A stretch of 64,000 nucleotides of DNA from JAUILA01 sp050289805. GTDB taxonomy: Bacteria > Bacteroidota > Bacteroidia > Cytophagales > Cyclobacteriaceae. Numbering within the stretch: position 1 is the stretch's first letter; each line of letters starts with the position of its first letter. This document shows, in pieces, positions 17,555-25,151 of the stretch. Below the pieces are notes generated by a model that did not search any database, was not told where the DNA came from, and saw only the letters and a list, made by a program, of their open reading frames with translations. Location of the stretch: positions 145,253 to 209,252 of the forward strand of contig JBNKGL010000005.1 in NCBI GenBank assembly GCA_050289805.1, in the 5' to 3' direction. Both the position numbers and the translations under genes were made by a program.

Positions 17555-17797
17555 TTATTCCTTTCCGGGCAGGATTCCCTTTAAATAAAGGTTGAATTCA
17601 AGGGCTCCTGCCGGCTTGAATTCATCCGCCTCCAGGTCTTCTTCAATTTCTTCATCAAACTGCAATTTGCGCTTTTCAATGTTTCCATCAGGGAAAATGG
17701 TGAGCTCAAGACCTGTGAAATCGATCGGGTTGAGGCGTACCAGAATTATGAATTCAGGAAATTCCCTTTTAAAATAGGTGTGCACCACATCTTTCAT
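17555..17797 (-). CDS. Small conserved hypothetical protein
   Basis: The frame encodes 80 aa, acidic in the middle (a run of Glu/Asp in EEIEEDLEADEF), with beta-strand-like EFIILVRLNPIDFTGLELTIF and no signal peptide or membrane segment. It begins 17 bases after the end of the 159-aa gene upstream on the same strand. I do not recognise a functional family. It looks like a small cytoplasmic protein of the kind conserved within Bacteroidota; the coding call rests on clean codon use and operon position. Confidence 0.7.
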   Translation of the reverse strand: MKDVVHTYFKREFPEFIILVRLNPIDFTGLELTIFPDGNIEKRKLQFDEEIEEDLEADEFKPAGALEFNLYLKGILPGKE

Positions 17798-17814
17798 GAT
17801 GCAAGGTATTATTT

Positions 17815-18291
17815 TTAATATTCAACTGTAACTTTTTTTTCTGAAGGAATGAATTCTACCGATGGCTGCTGATCCGCCCATTTCTTTTCAAGCAATGATG
17901 CCCATGCATTCAGGTACAGCACAACATGATCCCGCACATTATGTTTAAGGAAACGCTTGTTGGCAGGAAGTGATCGTAGAACTTCGGTATCACTCAGTTT
18001 TTCAAGGTTCTTCAGGTCAATGGTGTCCAGGCCGGCATTCAGCATTTCAGTGATGAGGTCATCCATTAATAGGCCGCTTGTCGGACAGTAATCATTTAGC
18101 TGTTCATTCCAGTCGCCATATTTTTCCATTGCGCGCTGATGTATTTCCGAAGGTTTCAGACGCGTGAGCTCCTGTGCCAGGTGACCGCAATTGCAGCTCC
18201 CCATATGACCCCACTGGTATTGCGCGCTTTTTTCAAGTTTGGAAGCCGTTGCCCTGAGAGCCTGAATAAGAGTGGGAGTAGGTTTTGCCAT
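17815..18291 (-). CDS. Conserved hypothetical protein with Cys/His-rich N-terminus
   Basis: I chose the ATG at 18289-18291 over an upstream TTG, giving 158 aa. The N-terminal third contains YQWGHMGSCNCGHLAQELT, with CxC and two nearby histidines, a possible metal site; the centre has YCPTSGLLMDDLI, and the rest is helical and soluble. No enzyme family is recognised. The gene is divergent from the bTHX gene and upstream of the 80-aa gene on the same strand. Confidence 0.75.
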   Translation of the reverse strand: MAKPTPTLIQALRATASKLEKSAQYQWGHMGSCNCGHLAQELTRLKPSEIHQRAMEKYGDWNEQLNDYCPTSGLLMDDLITEMLNAGLDTIDLKNLEKLSDTEVLRSLPANKRFLKHNVRDHVVLYLNAWASLLEKKWADQQPSVEFIPSEKKVTVEY

Positions 18292-18353
18292 GCTTTTTAT
18301 TTTGTTAACCAATTGAAACCCTAAATGGTTTTATACAGGTTTCATTTAGCCGA

Positions 18354-18385
18354 TTTGCGTCAAAAAATGACATTTTGTAAACTTG
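18354..18385 (+). promoter_or_regulatory. Candidate promoter of the bTHX gene
   Basis: TTTG at 18354-18357, a 20-base spacer and TAAACTTG at 18378-18385 match the Bacteroidota consensus with one mismatch in the -7 element. The start would lie about 25 bases before the ATG at 18412. Confidence 0.45.
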
Positions 18386-18411
18386 TATTATCATCAAAAT
18401 TACAAATAATC

Positions 18412-18549
18412 ATGGGAAAAGGAGATATTAAAACGAAGCGAGGAAAAATAGCGAAAGGTACGTTTGGGGTCTCTCGTCCTCGCACTTCAGCCAAAGTTGA
18501 GACCAAAGAAGAAGCGCCAAAGAAGAAAAAAGCGAAAGCAAAGAAATAA
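18412..18549 (+). CDS. 30S ribosomal protein bTHX
   Basis: The 45-aa product starts MGKGDIKTKRGKIAKGTFG and continues SRPRTS, the hallmark of the tiny THX ribosomal peptide bound at the head of the 30S subunit. The tail is a Lys/Ala/Glu-rich run. The longer open frame from 18325 has no family similarity upstream of this ATG, so the short form is chosen. No terminator is visible between this gene and the trp promoter 16 bases further on, so some transcripts may read into the trp leader. Confidence 0.92.
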   Translation: MGKGDIKTKRGKIAKGTFGVSRPRTSAKVETKEEAPKKKKAKAKK

Positions 18550-18565
18550 AAAAGCAAGACTGTAC

Positions 18566-18595
18566 TTGAATTTTTAATTTTCTTTAATAGATTTG
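18566..18595 (+). promoter_or_regulatory. trp operon promoter
   Basis: TTG (18566-18568), a 19-base spacer and TAGATTTG (18588-18595) fit the Bacteroidota promoter pattern. Transcription should begin about 4-7 bases later, only a few bases before the leader peptide ATG at 18604. The phenylalanine hydroxylase leader has the same -7 sequence and spacer length. Confidence 0.7.
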
Positions 18596-18603
18596 GTCGC
18601 TCA

Positions 18604-18663
18604 ATGAAGAAAATAATGTTCAATATCGCATGGTACTGGTTTACTCCCCTGATCGGGAAGTGA
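18604..18663 (+). CDS. trpL: trp operon leader peptide (Trp-Tyr-Trp)
   Basis: A 19-residue open frame, MKKIMFNIAWYWFTPLIGK, precedes trpE by 71 bases. Its two Trp codons (18631-18633 and 18637-18639) sit directly before the first arm of a hairpin (18640-18648), where a ribosome stalled for lack of charged tRNA-Trp would mask it. The stop codon (18661-18663) lies in the second arm. Trp is the rarest amino acid, so Trp-Tyr-Trp in a 19-residue frame between the trp promoter and a terminator is unlikely by chance. There is almost no 5' leader for a ribosome-binding site. Confidence 0.85.
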   Translation: MKKIMFNIAWYWFTPLIGK

Positions 18664-18721
18664 ATGGCACCATATTGATTGAATTCAAATAACCAAGGCC
18701 CGCTGTTCACCAACAGCGGGC
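18640..18721 (+). promoter_or_regulatory. trp attenuator: alternative 1:2, 2:3 and 3:4 hairpins
   Basis: Three mutually exclusive pairings can be drawn by eye. Pair 1:2 joins 18640-18648 to 18655-18664 (nine pairs, one wobble, one bulged A). Pair 2:3 joins GTGAATGGC (18660-18668) to GCTGTTCAC (18702-18710), nine pairs with two wobbles. Pair 3:4 is the terminator stem 18698-18707 with 18712-18721. Ribosome stalling at the Trp codons would block arm 1, free arm 2 and favour the antiterminator. The antiterminator pairing is the weakest part of the model. Confidence 0.7.
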
Positions 18722-18729
18722 TTTTTTTT
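18698..18729 (+). terminator. Attenuator terminator before trpE
   Basis: A perfect 10-bp stem GCCCGCTGTT / AACAGCGGGC with loop CACC is followed by eight T residues, ending six bases before the trpE ATG. As it lies between the trp promoter and trpE, it can only be an attenuator. Confidence 0.93.
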
Positions 18730-18734
18730 ATCAA

Positions 18735-20138
18735 ATGGATAAAGTAACATTTAGAACAACCGAAAGAAAATTACTGGCAGATACCATCACTCCGGTGAGT
18801 ATCTACCTGCGCCTGCGCGATAAGTTTGAAGGGGCCATTCTGCTGGAAAGTTCAGATTACCACGGAAATGAGAACAGTTTTTCATATATCTGTTGTAATC
18901 CTGTAGCCTCATTTGAGGTTTCCGGAAATACAACGAGCATTTCCATGCCCCGATACCAGGAAAAGTTTGAAACAAAGCCCGGTGAACTCCTGAATTTATG
19001 GGATGAATTTAAAAATAGTTTTACCTCATCTCCGGGTCCGCACAAATTTGTAACCAACGGGCTATTTGGGTACATGGCCTATGATGCCGTCCGCTTTTTC
19101 GAAGATGTTGAAATTAAAAACCTTCAGTCGGATATTCCCGATATGATCTATCGTGTGTACCGGAATGTGTTGGTGATCGACCATTTTAAAAATGAAATGT
19201 ACATGTTTGATCACCAGGTGAATGGTTCAGAGGAACCATCAAACCTGGATCAGCTCGAAACCGTGATCCGGGCTAACATTGATCCTGAATATCGCTTCCA
19301 TATCGTTGGAGAAGAAACAAGCAACCTCACCGACGAAGAGTTTCTTGCGATTACGAATAAGGGAATCGAACATTGCCTGCGAGGAGATGTATTCCAGATT
19401 GTGCTTTCCCGGCGTTTTTCCACCGCCTTTAAGGGAGATGAATTCAATGTTTACAGGGCACTGAGGTCGGTAAACCCTTCACCTTACCTGTTTTATTTTG
19501 ATTACGGAAATTTCAAAATTTTCGGATCATCTCCTGAGTCGCAAATTGTGATCAAGGATGGCAAAGCAAGTATCTGGCCTATCGCAGGGACTTTCAGAAG
19601 AACCGGCAATGATCTTGCGGATGCAGAGCTTGCACGCTCACTCAGTGAAGATGTAAAGGAAAATGCCGAGCATGTCATGCTGGTAGACCTGGCCAGAAAT
19701 GATCTCAGCAGAAATGCCGAAGAGGTTCAGGTTGATGTATTCAAGGAGGTGCAATATTATTCCCATGTGATTCACCTCGTTTCCAAGGTATCCGGTGTTT
19801 TGGATAAAGACATTTCACCCTTACAACTGGTGGCAGACACCTTTCCGGCAGGAACTCTTTCCGGCGCCCCCAAGCATATGGCGATGCAGCTAATCGATAA
19901 ATACGAAAATACGAGCAGGAATTATTACGGTGGTGCAATAGGGTTTCTTGGGTTTAACGGCGACTTTAACCATGCCATTATTATACGTTCGTTTCTGAGC
20001 CACGCCAATAATCTGCATTACCAGGCAGGCGCAGGAATTGTAGCGAAATCAGTACCCCGGAATGAACTAAATGAAGTTGGTAATAAACTGGCCGCCTTGC
20101 GAAGTGCGCTTACACTGGCCGTAGATCTGAATAGCTGA
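18735..20138 (+). CDS. trpE: Anthranilate synthase component I
   Basis: This chorismate-binding enzyme (467 aa) makes anthranilate from chorismate with ammonia supplied by TrpG. The N-terminal regulatory part carries LLES (residues 36-39), the conserved tryptophan feedback site. The C-terminal catalytic domain has the FQIVLSRRF segment, PSPYLFYFDYG, GSSPESQI, the GTFRRTG turn, ELARSLSEDVKENAEHVMLVDLARND-type residues and the GTLSGAPK motif. It starts just behind the attenuator terminator without a visible Shine-Dalgarno sequence and its stop overlaps the trpG start (TGATG). First structural gene of trpEGDCFBA-aroF. Confidence 0.97.
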   Translation: MDKVTFRTTERKLLADTITPVSIYLRLRDKFEGAILLESSDYHGNENSFSYICCNPVASFEVSGNTTSISMPRYQEKFETKPGELLNLWDEFKNSFTSSPGPHKFVTNGLFGYMAYDAVRFFEDVEIKNLQSDIPDMIYRVYRNVLVIDHFKNEMYMFDHQVNGSEEPSNLDQLETVIRANIDPEYRFHIVGEETSNLTDEEFLAITNKGIEHCLRGDVFQIVLSRRFSTAFKGDEFNVYRALRSVNPSPYLFYFDYGNFKIFGSSPESQIVIKDGKASIWPIAGTFRRTGNDLADAELARSLSEDVKENAEHVMLVDLARNDLSRNAEEVQVDVFKEVQYYSHVIHLVSKVSGVLDKDISPLQLVADTFPAGTLSGAPKHMAMQLIDKYENTSRNYYGGAIGFLGFNGDFNHAIIIRSFLSHANNLHYQAGAGIVAKSVPRNELNEVGNKLAALRSALTLAVDLNS

Positions 20139-20710
20139 TGAAGATTCTGGTTATAGATAATTATGATTCATTCACCTATAATCTGGTGCACATCATACGT
20201 TACCTGGGATATGGTAAAGTCATGAATATTTTCAGGAATGACCAGATCAGGATTGAGGATGTGAATGGTTATGATAAGATACTCTTTTCCCCGGGCCCCG
20301 GGATACCCGACGAAGCCGGGATCATGAAGGATGTGATTAAAGAGTATGCGGCAAGAAAAAGCATGTTTGGCGTTTGCCTGGGCCATCAGGCAATAGGTGA
20401 GGTATTCGGAGGGTCCTTATTTAATATGACCGAAGTGCGGCATGGTGTAACTACGAACATCAGGGTCACGGATCCTGGTGAAGTGTTGTTCAGGAATCTT
20501 CCTGAAAACTTTACCGCCTGTTTGTATCATTCCTGGGCAGTGGTTCCGGAAAGCATACCGGCAGATCTTTATGTTACCGCACAGGATGAGATCGGTACGG
20601 TAATGGGTCTGGCACATCGTAATTATGATATCCGGGGGGTTCAGTTTCATCCGGAATCAATCCTCACCGAGGGCGGTATTCAAATGGTTGAGAACTGGTT
20701 AAATGACTAA
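20138..20710 (+). CDS. trpG: Anthranilate synthase glutamine amidotransferase component II
   Basis: This class I glutamine amidotransferase (190 aa) supplies ammonia to TrpE. It shows the N-terminal VIDNYDSFTYNLV, the oxyanion-strand FSPGPGIPDEAG, the nucleophile cysteine in GVCLGHQAIGE and the His-Glu pair in VQFHPESILT. The protein is a free-standing TrpG, not fused to TrpD. Its ATG overlaps the trpE stop by one base and it ends 2 bases before trpD. A dual role in folate synthesis (as PabA) is possible, since no second copy can be excluded from this window. Confidence 0.96.
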   Translation: MKILVIDNYDSFTYNLVHIIRYLGYGKVMNIFRNDQIRIEDVNGYDKILFSPGPGIPDEAGIMKDVIKEYAARKSMFGVCLGHQAIGEVFGGSLFNMTEVRHGVTTNIRVTDPGEVLFRNLPENFTACLYHSWAVVPESIPADLYVTAQDEIGTVMGLAHRNYDIRGVQFHPESILTEGGIQMVENWLND

Positions 20711-20712
20711 AA

Positions 20713-21723
20713 ATGAAGGAAATAATAAATAAGCTCATTGAACATAAATCTCTCGACAAGGAAACAGCTAAGGATGTCCTCACAAAATTGGCACAAGGTG
20801 AATATAATAATTCGCAGGTGGCGGCTTTCCTGACTGTTTATATGATGCGGAGCATCCGTGTTGAAGAGCTCGAAGGTTTTCGGGATGCCATGCTGGATCT
20901 GTGCCTGGCCCTGGATTTATCGGAATATAACCCGATCGATCTTTGCGGAACAGGTGGTGACGGTAAAAATACATTCAATATAAGTACGCTCTCATCGTTC
21001 GTGGTGGCCGGCGCAGGTCAACCCGTTGCAAAACATGGAAATAGCGGGGTATCGTCGGTTTGCGGATCCTCCAACCTGCTGCAGTATTTTGGATATGAAT
21101 TTACCAATGACAGCGACCTCTTACGGAAAAGCATTGATGAAGCCAATATCTGTTTTCTCCATGCGCCGCTGTTCCACCCGGCCATGAAAAATGTAGCACC
21201 TATCCGACGTGACCTTGGGGTGAAAACCTTTTTTAACATGCTGGGTCCCATGGTAAACCCGGCCTTTCCGAAATTACAGCTTGTGGGCGTGTTTAGTCTT
21301 GAGCTGGCACGCTTGTACGGATATTTATATCAGAATACTGATAAGGCGTTCGTCGTGCTCCACACGTTGGATGGATATGATGAAATTAGCCTCACGGGAG
21401 CATTTAAAATGATCACCAACCAGGGTGAGAGGCTGGTTAGCCCTGAAGACCTTGGCTTGTCAACAGTATCGCCTTCCGAGATTAGCGGAGGTGACACTAT
21501 AGAGGAAAGCGCAAAAATATTCGAGGAGATTCTTCGTGGCAGGGGATCCAGGGCTCAAAATGATGTGATCGCCGCGAATGCGGGGATGGCCCTTTACTGC
21601 GCGTCACAGTCAGGATCGCTCTCTGATTCCGTAGAACTGGCAAGGGAAAGCCTGCTTTCAGGAAAGGCGCTGGAATCTTTTAAAAAATTGATCAACAAAC
21701 CAATAAGTACAATAACTATATAA
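20713..21723 (+). CDS. trpD: Anthranilate phosphoribosyltransferase
   Basis: The enzyme (336 aa) transfers the phosphoribosyl group from PRPP to anthranilate. The glycine-rich PRPP loop DLCGTGGDGKNTFNIST is present near residue 77, followed by AKHGNSGVSS and the FLHAPLFHPAMKNVAPIRRDLGVKTFFN anthranilate-site region (read in parts: HPAMKNV, RRDLGVKTFFNMLGP). Length and order are normal. It lies 2 bases after trpG and 2 bases before trpC. Confidence 0.97.
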   Translation: MKEIINKLIEHKSLDKETAKDVLTKLAQGEYNNSQVAAFLTVYMMRSIRVEELEGFRDAMLDLCLALDLSEYNPIDLCGTGGDGKNTFNISTLSSFVVAGAGQPVAKHGNSGVSSVCGSSNLLQYFGYEFTNDSDLLRKSIDEANICFLHAPLFHPAMKNVAPIRRDLGVKTFFNMLGPMVNPAFPKLQLVGVFSLELARLYGYLYQNTDKAFVVLHTLDGYDEISLTGAFKMITNQGERLVSPEDLGLSTVSPSEISGGDTIEESAKIFEEILRGRGSRAQNDVIAANAGMALYCASQSGSLSDSVELARESLLSGKALESFKKLINKPISTITI

Positions 21724-21725
21724 TT

Positions 21726-22541
21726 ATGAGTGTGTTAGAAGAAATACTCGCGAAGAAAAAGGCAGAAGTGCAGGAACGGAAAGCTTTGTATTCACAGAAA
21801 TTACTGGAGCAAAGCATATTCTTTGAAAACCGGATCGTTTCACTGAAGAAATACCTGCTTCGCGATGACAAGTCGGGAATCATTGCTGAGATCAAGCGTA
21901 AAAGTCCGTCGAAAGGGATTATAAATCCGAATGTTTCCATCGAGCGGATCTCCATAGGATATATGCAGGCCGGCGCTTCTGCACTGTCTGTGCTTACCGA
22001 TCAGACCTTTTTTGGTGGAAGTAATGAAGACCTGAAGACCGCCAGGAAATTTAATTTCTGCCCGATTCTTCGGAAAGATTTTATTATTGATGAGTATCAG
22101 ATCGTTGAAGCCAAGGCGATCGGTGCAGATGCGATTTTACTCATTGCCGCAGCACTGTCTGCCCAGGAAATGAAAAAGCTCGCATCTTTCGCCAAATCTC
22201 TCGGGTTGGAAACTCTTATGGAGGTTCATAACCAGGAAGAGCTGGATAAAGGGCTGAATGAAGACATTGACCTGGTTGGAGTAAATAACAGGGACCTTGC
22301 CACATTTGAGGTTTCCCTTGATACTTCTTTTGACCTGGTTTCCCGGATTCCGAATTCATTCATTAAAGTTTCTGAAAGCGGGATATCTACACCTGCGGAA
22401 ATAGTCCAATTGAAAGAAGCCGGGTTCGATGGATTTTTGATCGGTCAGAATTTTATGGAACACAGCAGGCCGGAACGGGCTTGTGCTGAATTTATTGAAG
22501 AACTGAGTAGTCTGGATCAGCGGGCGTATGCCAAACAATAG
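21726..22541 (+). CDS. trpC: Indole-3-glycerol phosphate synthase
   Basis: This TIM-barrel enzyme (271 aa) closes the indole ring. Motifs include EIKRKSPSKG (catalytic Lys), SVLTDQTFFGGS, PILRKDFIIDEYQI, ADAILLIAAAL, LMEVHNQEEL, VGVNNRDLATFEV and SESGI with GFLIGQNFM at the phosphate site. It is a separate protein, not fused with TrpF as in enterobacteria. The last 14 bases overlap the trpF start, implying coupled translation. Confidence 0.97.
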   Translation: MSVLEEILAKKKAEVQERKALYSQKLLEQSIFFENRIVSLKKYLLRDDKSGIIAEIKRKSPSKGIINPNVSIERISIGYMQAGASALSVLTDQTFFGGSNEDLKTARKFNFCPILRKDFIIDEYQIVEAKAIGADAILLIAAALSAQEMKKLASFAKSLGLETLMEVHNQEELDKGLNEDIDLVGVNNRDLATFEVSLDTSFDLVSRIPNSFIKVSESGISTPAEIVQLKEAGFDGFLIGQNFMEHSRPERACAEFIEELSSLDQRAYAKQ

Positions 22542-23166
22542 CGGACTATACTGGAAGGTGTGCGGTATGAAGGATGCCGGAAATGTGAGGGATGTTGCTC
22601 AGTTACAGCCTGATTTCATGGGTTTTATTTTCTATGAAAAGTCCCCCAGGTATATGGCAGCTGTGTTATTGCCGGAACACCTCGATGTATTAGACCGTCA
22701 GACGAAGCGGGTGGGCGTATTTGTTGACCCAGCGTTGGCGGAAGTTGAAAAATATTCTGCCGCGTATTCACTGGATCTTATCCAGCTTCACGGCAATGAG
22801 TCTGTTGATTTCATTGAGAAGCTGAATGGCTCAGGATACAAAATTATAAAAGTGGTATCCGGGAATAAGCCACTTGACGTCAAGTATATGAAGCAAATTG
22901 AGCCGTTGATTGAATTCTGGCTGCTCGATACGCGTACCGAGGTACCGGGTGGTACGGGGAAGGTATTTGACCGGAAGGTCCTTGATACATTTGAGTTTGA
23001 GAAACCGGTAATATTAAGCGGGGGACTTGACCCGGACGAAGTAAATAAAATCCGGAAGGAAGGGCATTCGGCGGTTGTCGGGATTGATGTAAACAGCAAA
23101 ATGGAGGATGCCCCGGGAATGAAGAATTTGGAAAAACTAAATAAACTTATCGCATGTCTGAATTGA
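22528..23166 (+). CDS. trpF: Phosphoribosylanthranilate isomerase
   Basis: The enzyme (212 aa) isomerises PRA to CdRP. It has the catalytic cysteine in WKVCGMKDAGN, the FIFYEKSPRY loop, VGVFVDP, DLIQLHGNE, the aspartate in WLLDTRTEVPGGTGK and ILSGGLDPDEV with VGIDVNSK at the phosphate site. Its start lies inside trpC (14-base overlap) and its end overlaps trpB by 13 bases, the tightest packing in the operon. Confidence 0.96.
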   Translation: MPNNSGLYWKVCGMKDAGNVRDVAQLQPDFMGFIFYEKSPRYMAAVLLPEHLDVLDRQTKRVGVFVDPALAEVEKYSAAYSLDLIQLHGNESVDFIEKLNGSGYKIIKVVSGNKPLDVKYMKQIEPLIEFWLLDTRTEVPGGTGKVFDRKVLDTFEFEKPVILSGGLDPDEVNKIRKEGHSAVVGIDVNSKMEDAPGMKNLEKLNKLIACLN

Positions 23167-24344
23167 AATACCAGGTGAATGAAAAGGGATATTACGGGGA
23201 GTTTGGTGGTGCCTATATTCCTGAGATGTTATATCCAAATATTGATGAATTGCGGTCTGAATATCTGCAGATCATTAAAGATCCCGGATTCAGAAGTGAA
23301 TTTGACCAGTTGCTGAAGGATTACGTGGGCAGGCCCACTCCACTTTACGAGGCAAAGAGACTTTCCGCGAAATACGGTGCCCGTATATTTCTGAAACGTG
23401 AGGATTTGTGTCATACGGGTGCGCACAAAGTGAATAATACGATTGGGCAGATTTTGCTGGCCCGGCGTCTTGGTAAGGAAAAGATCATTGCGGAAACCGG
23501 TGCCGGTCAGCATGGTGTTGCAACGGCTACGGTATGCGCCCTGATGGGCATGGAGTGTATCGTATACATGGGAAAGATCGATATGGAGCGGCAGCGTCCT
23601 AATGTGGAACGTATGAAAATTCTGGGCGCAGAAGTTATTCCGGCCACTAGTGGAAGTCAGACACTCAAAGATGCTACCAATGAAGCGATGCGGCACTGGA
23701 TCAATAATCCTGCAGATACGCATTATATTATTGGGTCTGTAGTAGGCCCCCATCCCTATCCAGATATGGTGGCGCGTTTTCAATCCGTTATCAGCGAAGA
23801 GATCAGGGTTCAGCTTGACGAGAAGACCGGACGACAGAATCCTGATTATATCATCGCATGCGTTGGAGGAGGCAGTAATGCCGCCGGTGCATTTTATCAC
23901 TATTTAGACGAAGAAGATGTACAGCTCGTTGCGGTCGAGGCATCGGGAATGGGGGTAAACTCAGGAAAATCGGCCGCCACCACCAAGCTGGGGAGATCAG
24001 GTGTCCTGCATGGCAGCAAGACGCTTCTTATGCAGACCGAGGACGGACAGGTGATTGAGCCATATTCCATTTCTGCCGGCCTGGATTATCCCGGTATCGG
24101 ACCGATGCATGCCAACCTGTTCGCGAGTGGTCGGGGAATTTTTCTCGATGTTACCGATGAAGCCGCTATGCAGGCGGGTGTGGAACTAAGCCGCCTGGAA
24201 GGGATCATTCCAGCCATTGAGACTGCACATGCCCTGGCCGTCTTCGACAGGCTGCCATTGAAAAAGGAAGATGTGGTAGTAGTCAACTTATCGGGCAGGG
24301 GTGACAAGGACCTCGATACCTATATAAAATGGGGGAAGTATTAA
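23154..24344 (+). CDS. trpB: Tryptophan synthase beta chain
   Basis: This PLP enzyme (396 aa) condenses indole with serine. It begins with YYGEFGGAYIPE, holds the PLP lysine in GAHKVNNTIGQ, the catalytic ETGAGQHGVA loop, the phosphate-binding GGGSNAAG motif and SAGLDYPGIGP near the alpha-subunit interface. Length is normal for TrpB1. It overlaps trpF by 13 bases and precedes trpA by one base. Confidence 0.98.
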   Translation: MSELKYQVNEKGYYGEFGGAYIPEMLYPNIDELRSEYLQIIKDPGFRSEFDQLLKDYVGRPTPLYEAKRLSAKYGARIFLKREDLCHTGAHKVNNTIGQILLARRLGKEKIIAETGAGQHGVATATVCALMGMECIVYMGKIDMERQRPNVERMKILGAEVIPATSGSQTLKDATNEAMRHWINNPADTHYIIGSVVGPHPYPDMVARFQSVISEEIRVQLDEKTGRQNPDYIIACVGGGSNAAGAFYHYLDEEDVQLVAVEASGMGVNSGKSAATTKLGRSGVLHGSKTLLMQTEDGQVIEPYSISAGLDYPGIGPMHANLFASGRGIFLDVTDEAAMQAGVELSRLEGIIPAIETAHALAVFDRLPLKKEDVVVVNLSGRGDKDLDTYIKWGKY

Positions 24345-24345
24345 A

Positions 24346-25149
24346 ATGAATACAATGACCAAAACAGAAGTTAACAGAATAAGCCAGCTGTTCAGCAGTA
24401 ACGAAGGCCCGTTGCTGTCAGTGTATTTTACTGCCGGGTTTCCCGCGAAGGATGATACCTTGAAAATTGCTGAATGGCTTGAAAGTGGTGGTGCGGATAT
24501 CATTGAAATTGGCATGCCTTTTTCAGACCCCATTGCTGACGGGCCAACGATCCAGGAGAGCAATACGGCTGCCCTGAAGAATGGAATGACCATTGCGCTA
24601 CTGTTTGATCAGCTGAAGACACTCAGGCAGAAGGTTCAGATCCCGGTAATCCTTATGGGTTATATCAATCCTGTTTTGCAATTTGGAATTGACGCCTTCT
24701 GCGATAAATGCCTGGAAACAGGCATTGACGGACTGATTTTGCCCGATTTGCCCATGGCTGAATACCTTGATCATTACAAAGACCGCTTTGAGCAGGCCGG
24801 ATTGAAAAATATATTTCTGATCACACCCCAAACAGGGGAGGCGAGAATCCATGAAATAGATTCACATACTGATGGTTTTATCTATATGGTCTCAAGTGCC
24901 AGCACGACCGGAGCAAAGAGCGCCATTGGTGATGAGCAAATCGCCTATTTTAAAAGAATTAAAGATATGGGACTCCGAAACCCGACTCTGGTCGGATTCG
25001 GAATATCGAATCATGAGACATTCACTGTAGCCAGCCGCTACAGCCAGGGTGCAATTATTGGCAGTGCCTTCATCAAGATGTTAAGGTCTGAAGGGGCAAA
25101 TGAAGCATCGGTAAAAGAATTTGTAAAAAGTATTAAAAACTCCAACTAA
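24346..25149 (+). CDS. trpA: Tryptophan synthase alpha chain
   Basis: The alpha subunit (267 aa) releases indole from indole-3-glycerol phosphate and channels it to TrpB. Visible motifs are YFTAGFPAKDDT, the catalytic Glu in IIEIGMPFSDPIADGPTIQ (read IEIGMPFSDP, ADGPTIQ), LMGYINPVLQFG, GLILPDLPMAE and GFGISN. It follows trpB after one base. An internal ATG three codons in is an alternative start. Confidence 0.97.
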   Translation: MNTMTKTEVNRISQLFSSNEGPLLSVYFTAGFPAKDDTLKIAEWLESGGADIIEIGMPFSDPIADGPTIQESNTAALKNGMTIALLFDQLKTLRQKVQIPVILMGYINPVLQFGIDAFCDKCLETGIDGLILPDLPMAEYLDHYKDRFEQAGLKNIFLITPQTGEARIHEIDSHTDGFIYMVSSASTTGAKSAIGDEQIAYFKRIKDMGLRNPTLVGFGISNHETFTVASRYSQGAIIGSAFIKMLRSEGANEASVKEFVKSIKNSN

Positions 25150-25151
25150 AT

